Below are positions 1 to 4,677 of a DNA stretch of 6,229 bases, piece by piece. The notes beneath the pieces were generated by a model that was not told the DNA's origin, ran no database searches, and was given only the letters and a program-made list of their open reading frames with translations. The position numbers and the translations under genes were made by a program. Origin of the DNA: CAZRAL01 sp964598005 (GTDB taxonomy: Bacteria > Pseudomonadota > Gammaproteobacteria > Burkholderiales > Usitatibacteraceae); NCBI GenBank assembly GCA_964598005.1, contig CAZRAL010000083.1:1-6229 (forward strand), given 5' to 3'. How positions within the stretch are numbered: the first letter of the stretch is position 1; every line of letters begins with the position of its first letter.

Positions 1-64
1 ATGGACTATTCTTGTCAATACGCGGCTCATGGAGGACTTATTCAGAGGTTCCTTAGAAAGCGAT
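1..64. other. Non-coding left edge, possible insertion-element end
   Basis: This short stretch lies just beyond the stop codon of the amidase gene. Read on the minus strand it contains GGAACCTCTGAATAAGTCC (positions 52 to 34), which resembles the terminal repeats of some IS5-type and related insertion sequences; that resemblance is from memory and only one end is visible. A 10-codon minus-strand reading from an ATG at 30 has no Shine-Dalgarno sequence and matches nothing I know. In many betaproteobacteria mutL follows the amidase gene, but no MutL N-terminus is readable here. Confidence 0.25.
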
Positions 65-1522
65 TTAGGGCGTCAAGGCCAGCCGTGCAGTTCGTGTCAG
101 CGTCGTGCTTTTTTCGAAATAGCGTTTGATGCCACTCGCAATGGCATCCGCCATTTTTTCCTGGTAACGCACGTCTTTAAGGCGCTTTTCTTCTTCAGGG
201 TTAGAAATGAAAGCCGTCTCGACCAGAATTGATGGAATGTCAGGCGCTTTTAACACTGCAAAACCGGCCTGCTCAACATATGGTTTGTGCAACCGATTGA
301 CTCCGCGTAATTCCGTTAGTACCGCCTTGCCCAGCTTCAGGCTATCGTTAATCGTTGCAGTTTGCGATAAATCGAGCAAGGTGCGAGCAAGATAGGGTTC
401 GCGCGCGCCAAAATTGACCCCTCCGATCAGATCCGCCTGATTCTCGCGTTGCGCCAACATACGTGCCGCGACCGAAGTCGCGCCATTTTCAGATAGTGCA
501 AACACGCTGGAGCCATGCGCATCAGGACGCACGAACGAGTCGGCATGAATGCTGACAAACAGATCTGCCTGTAATTTGCGCGCCTTTATCACCCGATCCT
601 GAAGAGGGATGAAGTAATCGCCATCGCGCGTCAATACAGCACGCATATTGGGAATATTATCGATCCGGGTTTTGACCTTGCGCGCAATAGCCAGAGTGAT
701 ATCCTTTTCATGCGTCCCCCGGCGGCCCCGAGCACCGGGGTCTTCGCCGCCATGTCCTGCATCCAAAACAATAATAAGTGGGCGTTCTCCGGCAGATTTC
801 TTTGGAACGTTTTTCTTTTCCAAAACAGCTAGCTTGGTATCTGTCGTTTCGGCAGCCGTTTCGGTTTCCGTTTTACCTTCTGTTTTTACTTCAACTTTCG
901 TTTCCACTTTGGCGGGGGGATTGAAATTTTTTTCAACTTGGGCCACGGACGTTGTTGTGGTGTTTGTTGGAACCGGCTTAATATCCGGCTCAGCGGATGG
1001 CGTAACTGGCTTATCCGTTTGCGCAACGACCAATTCAGCATGTTGCGGAGGAATAAGCAACGCCATTAATGGATCGATAGGGTGCGCCGGATAAATATCC
1101 AGAATCAGACGGTGCTTATATTCGCCTGCCGGTTTTAGCGTAAACGCTGAAGGTTTGACCTCGGTTTTAAGGTCTAGTACCACTCTCACTATATGAGGTT
1201 TGTTACGCCCGACGCGTACCTGCTTGATGTAAGGATCGTCGGCCCGCACGCGATCCGCCAATGCTGATAACTCAGCATTTAATTCCACCCCTTCGATATC
1301 GATCGCTAAACGGTCAGGATTGGGCAGAATAAAAAATTGATATTTGAATGGTTCGCGCGATTCGAAGGTAACGCGGGTGTAGACCTCGGCAGGCCATATG
1401 CGTGTGGCGATAATGGGTCCCGCCTGGGCAAAACTGCTGGTACTGCAAAGCGTGCAAAAAATCGCAAAAACTATCCAGAAAGAATATAGGGTCTGGCGAA
1501 ATCGCTTAGTGCCTGCAAACAT
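65..1522 (-). CDS. amiC: N-acetylmuramoyl-L-alanine amidase, AmiC type (AMIN + Amidase_3)
   Basis: A periplasmic zinc amidase that cuts the MurNAc-L-Ala bond in peptidoglycan to separate daughter cells. The 485-residue product starts with a basic n-region and a hydrophobic segment (about residues 8-34, ending SFAQA), a Sec-type signal peptide without a clear twin arginine. Residues about 38-145 form the AMIN domain that targets the septum in AmiC. A Thr/Lys/Glu-rich linker (about 165-245) follows, then the Amidase_3 domain (about 248-472). Zinc ligands are seen as H257 in DAGHGG, E272 in HEKD and H327 in SIHAD; E435 in VETAFISN is the catalytic glutamate. The insert around NQADLIGGVNF fits the regulatory helix region of AmiA/B/C enzymes, which need LytM activators. 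The start is supported by GAAGGGAGG (1534 to 1526), only three bases from the ATG. The gene begins inside the end of tsaE, suggesting coupled translation. Confidence 0.93.
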   Translation of the reverse strand: MFAGTKRFRQTLYSFWIVFAIFCTLCSTSSFAQAGPIIATRIWPAEVYTRVTFESREPFKYQFFILPNPDRLAIDIEGVELNAELSALADRVRADDPYIKQVRVGRNKPHIVRVVLDLKTEVKPSAFTLKPAGEYKHRLILDIYPAHPIDPLMALLIPPQHAELVVAQTDKPVTPSAEPDIKPVPTNTTTTSVAQVEKNFNPPAKVETKVEVKTEGKTETETAAETTDTKLAVLEKKNVPKKSAGERPLIIVLDAGHGGEDPGARGRRGTHEKDITLAIARKVKTRIDNIPNMRAVLTRDGDYFIPLQDRVIKARKLQADLFVSIHADSFVRPDAHGSSVFALSENGATSVAARMLAQRENQADLIGGVNFGAREPYLARTLLDLSQTATINDSLKLGKAVLTELRGVNRLHKPYVEQAGFAVLKAPDIPSILVETAFISNPEEEKRLKDVRYQEKMADAIASGIKRYFEKSTTLTRTARLALTP

Positions 1523-1959
1523 GCGCCTCCCTTCGTTGTCTCCGCTGCCAATTTTAGCGTCCGTCCTTCGCCTGCAAAATCAATGCTAATCGTTAAATCG
1601 GGTGACGGTAGTAAATCACCTGCTTTTTCAGGCCATTCGACCAAGCAAATGGTATGTGTACTAAAATAATCCCGAAATCCTGCTTCCAGCCACTCTTTCG
1701 GATTATTGAATCTATAAAAATCAAAGTGATATAAGTTTAATCTAGAAGTTACATAAAACTCAAGTAACGTGTAAGTTGGGCTTTTAACTGGCCCCATTAC
1801 TCCAAGCGCCCGCAAGACCGCGCGCACCAGCGTGGTTTTCCCCGCACCGAGGTCGCCTTTGAGAAAAATAACCATCCCAGGCTTCAACAAGCTGGCCAAC
1901 CAGCGCCCAAGTACTCCGGTCGCATGCTCATCCGGCAGATGAAGAATAAGTTCAGGCAT
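1471..1959 (-). CDS. tsaE: tRNA threonylcarbamoyladenosine biosynthesis ATPase TsaE
   Basis: TsaE is the small cytoplasmic ATPase that works with TsaB, TsaD and TsaC in making N6-threonylcarbamoyladenosine at position 37 of ANN-decoding tRNAs. The 162-residue product has the full family pattern: Walker A GDLGAGKT at 35-42, SPTYTL at 60-65, HFDFYR at 78-83, and VEWPEKAG at 107-114. Length is typical or slightly long. The last 17 codons, including the stop, lie inside the start of the amidase gene, a 52-base overlap. The ATG at 1959 has no visible Shine-Dalgarno sequence (the bases before it read TTAATTTTGC), but the next methionine would remove the N-terminal strand ahead of Walker A, so this start is preferred. 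tsaE next to an amiC-type gene is a common proteobacterial arrangement. Confidence 0.93.
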   Translation of the reverse strand: MPELILHLPDEHATGVLGRWLASLLKPGMVIFLKGDLGAGKTTLVRAVLRALGVMGPVKSPTYTLLEFYVTSRLNLYHFDFYRFNNPKEWLEAGFRDYFSTHTICLVEWPEKAGDLLPSPDLTISIDFAGEGRTLKLAAETTKGGACLQALSDFARPYILSG

Positions 1960-2023
1960 GCAAAATTAAGTAGAAAAGAGTTTCAGTTTCTCACATTTTT
2001 CTTGCGCTCAATGCGTGCTTCTC

Positions 2024-2052
2024 TTGACATCGTTTTGTCTTGTTTTTTTAAT
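2024..2052 (+). promoter_or_regulatory. Near-consensus sigma70 promoter pointing right
   Basis: TTGACA (2024-2029, perfect -35), a 17-base spacer, then TTTAAT (2047-2052, five of six matches to TATAAT). Transcription would begin near 2059 and run rightward, away from tsaE, into a stretch with no intact gene and then the oligopeptidase fragment. It may be the surviving promoter of a decayed gene or drive a small RNA. This is based on sequence match only. Confidence 0.5.
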
Positions 2053-2232
2053 GTGCTTGCGCATAAAAATAAGCGATGAAGAATTTATTCATAGGCGTTG
2101 TACCAGCAGAGACGTTGGCTAAGTGTGATCGTGCAATATGAACAGGCATAAGTCGCTTGGCCTCTTTAGATGCGTTCTTGCAATAGTGACGGGGTTGATT
2201 GAAGGCCGTGCAGTCAAGAGGTTCCAACGGTA

Positions 2233-2367
2233 CGGTATTTCGATGTTCTGGATCAGGGTGTGATGCTGATTGGTCAGCTTTATCTCGATTTCTATATGCG
2301 TGAGGCCAAGCGTGCCAAGGCACGGATGGATGATGCCATCAATCGCAGAATGCGAGTTTCGCTTTAA
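2233..2367 (+). pseudogene. prlC: Oligopeptidase A (M3 family) internal fragment
   Basis: The plus-strand frame through 2245 reads RYFDVLDQG, then LIGQLYLDFYMREAKRA and RMDDAINRR, before a stop at 2365-2367. This matches the segment of oligopeptidase A (PrlC/OpdA) just upstream of the zinc site, usually of the form F-x-V-x-D-x-x-G-x-LIGQ-FYLDLYAREGKRGGAWMDD-x-x-RR. The intact enzyme is a cytoplasmic zinc metallopeptidase of about 680 residues that degrades oligopeptides and signal-peptide fragments. Here only about 40 codons survive: the frame is closed by a stop at 2200-2202, there is no start, and the HEFGH zinc motif is absent. Substitutions within the conserved block, such as GGAW changed to AKAR, fit a gene no longer under selection. 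The upstream edge is uncertain. Identification is from motif memory, not a search. Confidence 0.7.
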
Positions 2368-2457
2368 CCACAGCCACAACAGCCGCTATCCGAGACCACC
2401 AAGATTAATCAGGCAAAACCCGCTTTAATGTTGTTTGATTACTAAGACCCAAAAATA

Positions 2458-3042
2458 TTATTGTTGAAGCGCTTCTACATAAGACATTTCAAAGCGTTCC
2501 AATAATTTATCTAATATTCGCAAATTAGCCCTATTGCGTTCGGCCTTTGCGGCCAGTTTTTCGCGATACATTTTAAGATCAGTGCGATTACGCGCGACGA
2601 ATGCAATTGTGCCCTTGACGTAATCATTCCAAAGAAAATCTCCTGTAGCTACATTTTCAGGAAATAAGGATTTTTCAAATTCCTGGATTGCCATCTCATT
2701 TTTTTTCGTCATAGCAAGCAACTGCCCGGCATGAAAGTAAAGCTGCGAGGCTTTATTATTTGTTTTTTCTCGATACAACTGTATCAACTTAGCACCTTCT
2801 TCATAACATCGATTTTGATCTAATGCACGCCAACCTTCTCCAGGAGTTTGGTCGAATTCCTTTATCGTCATTAATGAAATTTTTTCAGACTGTTCCTTAA
2901 AGAGGCTATCGCATGATTTTTTTTCATCGGCAAGGGATTCGGCGGTACCTATACCCAAGCACAGGAAAAAAATCAGCAAGAAGGTATTTGAATAAATGGA
3001 TTGGTTGATGTTTTTTCTCATGATTAGTAGTAGTAAATTCAT
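2458..3042 (-). CDS. Uncharacterised exported protein
   Basis: I do not recognise a named family. With the ATG at 3042 the product has 194 residues. It begins with a basic segment and a long hydrophobic stretch (about residues 18-33), followed by a plausible signal peptidase site after SLA (residue 38). The mature part is mainly helical and charged, with two cysteines (44 and 79) that could pair in the periplasm, LYFHAGQ at 101-107 followed by a helix pair with a TPR-like look, and a conserved-looking FLWNDYVKGTIAF at 136-148. The frame stays open to a TTG at 3093, and an ATG at 3021 also gives a good signal peptide. I chose 3042 because GTGGG lies a plausible distance upstream and a promoter match at 3074-3103 would exclude starts further upstream. 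It is AT-rich compared with its neighbours and stands alone, which suggests acquisition. Confidence 0.7.
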   Translation of the reverse strand: MNLLLLIMRKNINQSIYSNTFLLIFFLCLGIGTAESLADEKKSCDSLFKEQSEKISLMTIKEFDQTPGEGWRALDQNRCYEEGAKLIQLYREKTNNKASQLYFHAGQLLAMTKKNEMAIQEFEKSLFPENVATGDFLWNDYVKGTIAFVARNRTDLKMYREKLAAKAERNRANLRILDKLLERFEMSYVEALQQ

Positions 3043-3073
3043 GATATTTGATACCCACTTTCTTGGTGCCTTA

Positions 3074-3103
3074 ATAATTAACAACATTATCAATTGCGGT
3101 CAA
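3074..3103 (-). promoter_or_regulatory. Candidate promoter of the exported-protein gene
   Basis: On the minus strand, TTGACC (3103 to 3098, five of six matches to the -35 consensus) and AATTAT (3079 to 3074, four of six to the -10) are 18 bases apart. Transcription would start near 3067, leaving a leader of about 25 bases before the ATG at 3042. AT-rich DNA gives chance matches, so confidence is limited. Confidence 0.35.
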
Positions 3104-3107
3104 TAAT
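3078..3107 (+). promoter_or_regulatory. Candidate rightward promoter, divergent
   Basis: TTAACA (3078-3083, five of six) and AATAAT (3102-3107, five of six) are 18 bases apart. The predicted start near 3114 falls inside the 18-bp dyad at 3110-3127, as expected for a repressed promoter. It would transcribe toward the 37-codon ORF at 3211. It overlaps the opposite-strand promoter candidate base for base. Confidence 0.35.
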
Positions 3108-3109
3108 AG

Positions 3110-3127
3110 TGTACTACTTGTGGTACA
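3110..3127. promoter_or_regulatory. 18-bp dyad, candidate operator
   Basis: The sequence TGTACTACTTGTGGTACA has two-fold symmetry of the form TGTACnACnnGTnGTACA, with 14 of 18 positions symmetric. It sits at the expected start point of the rightward promoter and just upstream of the leftward one, so a bound protein could control both. It differs in spacing from the TrpR operator it superficially recalls, so I assign no regulator. Confidence 0.4.
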
Positions 3128-3151
3128 TAGCCAATTAATTTACCTGCTTTT

Positions 3152-3175
3152 TTTAGTACGTCATTTAGTACGTCA
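3152..3175. repeat. Perfect 12-bp tandem repeat, two copies
   Basis: TTTAGTACGTCA occurs twice back to back (3152-3163 and 3164-3175). The repeat lies between the dyad and the small ORF and shares a GTAC core with the dyad. It could be a paired binding site or simple slippage; two copies cannot tell these apart. Confidence 0.6.
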
Positions 3176-3210
3176 ATTTGCAAGCGCATTAACCAAGGAA
3201 GAAATAAGAA

Positions 3211-3324
3211 ATGCGCCAAATTGCAGGTGGTGGTCGTTTAAACCCTGATTGTCAGGCATTGACGATTAAACAGCTTGGTAAGTTGATAAACAAATTACCT
3301 CTGTGCCATAAGCGCGGGGAATAA
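3211..3324 (+). CDS. Candidate small protein, 37 residues
   Basis: ATG at 3211 opens a 37-codon frame ending in TAA at 3322-3324. An AAGGAAG ribosome binding site at 3195-3201 lies nine bases before the ATG, and an in-frame stop two codons upstream fixes the start. The product is basic and hydrophilic, with GGG near the N-terminus, a possible short helix around ALTIKQLGKLINKL (residues 16-29), and two cysteines. I do not recognise it. It follows the rightward promoter candidate, dyad and tandem repeat. It could be a genuine small protein or leftover from a longer decayed gene. Confidence 0.3.
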   Translation: MRQIAGGGRLNPDCQALTIKQLGKLINKLPLCHKRGE

Positions 3325-3366
3325 CAAATCAAATACCCCCTTGGCAAAACGATAGGGTTAAAAAGT

Positions 3367-3843
3367 TTACCCTTCCAATAAACAAATGGCCTGTGCCGCA
3401 ATACCTTCTCCTCGCCCGGTAAAGCCCAGTTTTTCCGTCGTGGTCGCCTTGATATTTATTTGCTGCGTAGACACGCCAAGATCGGTGGCGATATGTGCCA
3501 CCATTACGGGAATGTGCGGCGCCATCCGCGGAGCTTCAGCGATGATTGTTGCATCCACATTGACGATAGCATAGCCTTTGGCAAACACCAGTTTGCCCAC
3601 TTGCCGTAACAGTTCGCGGCTATCGATGCCCTTAAATTGCGCATCGGTATCCGGGAAATGGCGGCCAATATCCTCCAATGCCGCAGCGCCCAGCAACGCA
3701 TCACAAATGGCATGCAATAACACATCAGCATCCGAATGACCCAGCAGGCCGCGTTCGTAAGGAATATCCACCCCGCCGATGATACATTTACGTCCCACCA
3801 CCAATCGATGAACATCGAAGCCCTGACCTACTCTCATGCTCAT
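3367..3843 (-). CDS. ispF: 2-C-methyl-D-erythritol 2,4-cyclodiphosphate synthase
   Basis: IspF is the cytoplasmic, usually trimeric, zinc enzyme of the non-mevalonate isoprenoid pathway. It cyclises CDP-ME 2-phosphate to 2-C-methyl-D-erythritol 2,4-cyclodiphosphate, releasing CMP. The 158-residue product has the normal length. Metal ligands are visible as D10 and H12 in GFDVHRL and H44 in DADVLLHA; D58 in LEDIGRHFPDTD is the substrate-binding aspartate, and TTTEKLGFTGRGEGIAA (134-150) is the C-terminal signature. The gene starts within the stop codon of ispD (ATGA), a classic translational coupling. A second methionine at residue 3 is an alternative start. A short inverted repeat, AGGGT/ACCCT with an AT-rich interior, spans the stop codon at 3354-3373, but it is too weak to call a terminator. 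Confidence 0.96.
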   Translation of the reverse strand: MSMRVGQGFDVHRLVVGRKCIIGGVDIPYERGLLGHSDADVLLHAICDALLGAAALEDIGRHFPDTDAQFKGIDSRELLRQVGKLVFAKGYAIVNVDATIIAEAPRMAPHIPVMVAHIATDLGVSTQQINIKATTTEKLGFTGRGEGIAAQAICLLEG

Positions 3844-4547
3844 GCCGGGCTCCCTTTTTCCAATTCGCGCAATAAAAAGCCTGCGATTTTCATATCCGCA
3901 GCATAGGTAACTTTCAGGTTGGTGCTGTCTCCTTCCACCAGCTGCGGCGTATACCCACCTAATATCTCGATGGCTTGCGACTCATCGGTTACCTCCAGGT
4001 ACCGGTTCAGCGCCGATTTCAACAGGCCATAACGAAACATCTGCGGCGTTTGTGCGCGCCACAGCTTTTCCCGCGTAACGGTATGGTCTACACGCTGTAA
4101 CTCATTGGCTAGCTTGACTGTATCAGACATCGGCAAAGCCAGCAGGCCACCTACGGGATCGTCTGCCAGGGTATCGATAAGGCGTTCGATCAGGTCGGGA
4201 CGAATGCAAGGTCTTGCCGCATCATGCACCAGCACCCAATTGTTTTCTTCTACTTCACCGCCGAAACTGGTTAAGCCATTCAATACACTCTCACCGCGTG
4301 TCTTGCCGCCACAATGGAGGGTCGTTAGCCGCCCGTCCCAGCTTGGCCAATCATAACGGGGCCAGTAATGATCATCCGGCGCCAAAATCACATGAATGCG
4401 TGAAATTCGCGGCACCGCCGCCAGCGCAGCTAGTGCGTGATAGATCATCGGGCGACCGTTGAGATCAAGATATTGCTTGGGCAGCAATTCACCAAAGCGC
4501 AGCCCCACCCCCGCTGCGGGAACCAGTGCAATTATTTTTTTATCCAT
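3840..4547 (-). CDS. ispD: 2-C-methyl-D-erythritol 4-phosphate cytidylyltransferase
   Basis: IspD joins CTP and 2-C-methyl-D-erythritol 4-phosphate to give CDP-ME and pyrophosphate, in the same pathway as IspF. The 235-residue product is of normal length. It has the nucleotide-binding loop PAAGVGLRFGELLPKQY (10-26, with R17 and K24 in the positions of the catalytic Arg and Lys), GKTRGESV at 81-88, VHDAARP at 107-113, the TREKLWRAQTPQMF block at 158-171, TDESQAIE at 187-194, and VEGDSTNLKVT at 204-214 containing the conserved lysine K212. It overlaps ispF by four bases, so the two are co-translated. The ATG has no Shine-Dalgarno sequence; TATAAT lies six bases before it. The next methionine is at residue 34, past the active-site loop, so the start is secure. 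Confidence 0.96.
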   Translation of the reverse strand: MDKKIIALVPAAGVGLRFGELLPKQYLDLNGRPMIYHALAALAAVPRISRIHVILAPDDHYWPRYDWPSWDGRLTTLHCGGKTRGESVLNGLTSFGGEVEENNWVLVHDAARPCIRPDLIERLIDTLADDPVGGLLALPMSDTVKLANELQRVDHTVTREKLWRAQTPQMFRYGLLKSALNRYLEVTDESQAIEILGGYTPQLVEGDSTNLKVTYAADMKIAGFLLRELEKGSPA

Positions 4548-4553
4548 CGCGGC

Positions 4554-4559
4554 ATTATA
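4554..4559 (-). promoter_or_regulatory. Consensus -10 box close to the ispD start
   Basis: The minus strand reads TATAAT six bases before the ispD ATG, placing the expected transcription start on or next to the start codon. No good -35 is seen (the best option, AGGGCA at 18 bases, matches three of six) and there is no extended -10 TG. If used, it would give a leaderless mRNA. Confidence 0.35.
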
Positions 4560-4583
4560 GTTTTTTCAGCCGGCCTATGCCCT

Positions 4584-4609
4584 TTGAAGACGGTGAACAA
4601 GTTCTTCAA
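4584..4609. repeat. Inverted repeat 1 in the ispD-glmM spacer
   Basis: Perfect 7-bp arms TTGAAGA (4584-4590) and TCTTCAA (4603-4609) surround 12 bases. It lies in the divergent spacer and could be an operator or a leader hairpin. Only the symmetry is observed; no function is assigned. Confidence 0.4.
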
Positions 4610-4625
4610 TCGGAAAAACCGCCTC

Positions 4626-4653
4626 GTGAGAAAATAAATGTTTTCTTTCTCAC
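4626..4653 (+). repeat. Inverted repeat 2 in the glmM leader
   Basis: Perfect 8-bp arms GTGAGAAA (4626-4633) and TTTCTCAC (4646-4653) surround 12 AT-rich bases. The repeat ends eight bases before the AAGGA ribosome binding site of glmM (4662-4666), so as an RNA hairpin it would stand just ahead of the initiation region. No U-tract follows, so it is not an intrinsic terminator. Confidence 0.45.
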
Positions 4654-4677
4654 CTCCCTATAAGGATTACACACACA

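Larger units (their letters stand above)
1960..2457. other. Gene-poor relic region
   Basis: About 500 bases between tsaE and the exported-protein gene hold no intact coding region. They contain a strong rightward promoter match (2024-2052) and a plus-strand relic of an M3 peptidase (2233-2367). Two open minus-strand frames (2048-2323 and 2119-2379) overlap each other and run antisense to the relic; both have unnatural composition, lack ribosome binding sites and look spurious. From 2368 to 2457 I see no terminator or further peptidase homology. The segment reads as decayed accessory DNA. Confidence 0.6.

Noticed and set aside
648..1094. A 148-codon plus-strand frame opposite the amidase gene.
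   Set aside because: Antisense shadow of the amidase linker; its Val/Ser-rich content mirrors the Lys/Thr/Glu codons on the other strand.
1984..2031. A 15-codon charged minus-strand ORF upstream of tsaE.
   Set aside because: No ribosome binding site, very short, and it overlaps the opposing promoter.
2076..2141. A plus-strand reading beginning MKNLFIG, recalling the N-terminus of IS110-type transposases.
   Set aside because: Only 21 codons before a stop; the expected catalytic Asp is absent and the resemblance does not continue in frame.
2048..2379. Two overlapping minus-strand open frames (2048-2323 and 2119-2379).
   Set aside because: They run antisense to the oligopeptidase relic, overlap each other, have no ribosome binding site, and their His/Pro/Thr-rich composition matches nothing known.
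3105..3189. A 28-codon minus-strand frame through the tandem repeat.
   Set aside because: No ribosome binding site or recognisable motif; the repeat is better read as regulatory or slippage DNA.
3354..3373. Inverted repeat across the ispF stop codon as a terminator.
   Set aside because: Only five clean pairs with an AT-rich bulged interior and no U-tract in the ispF direction.
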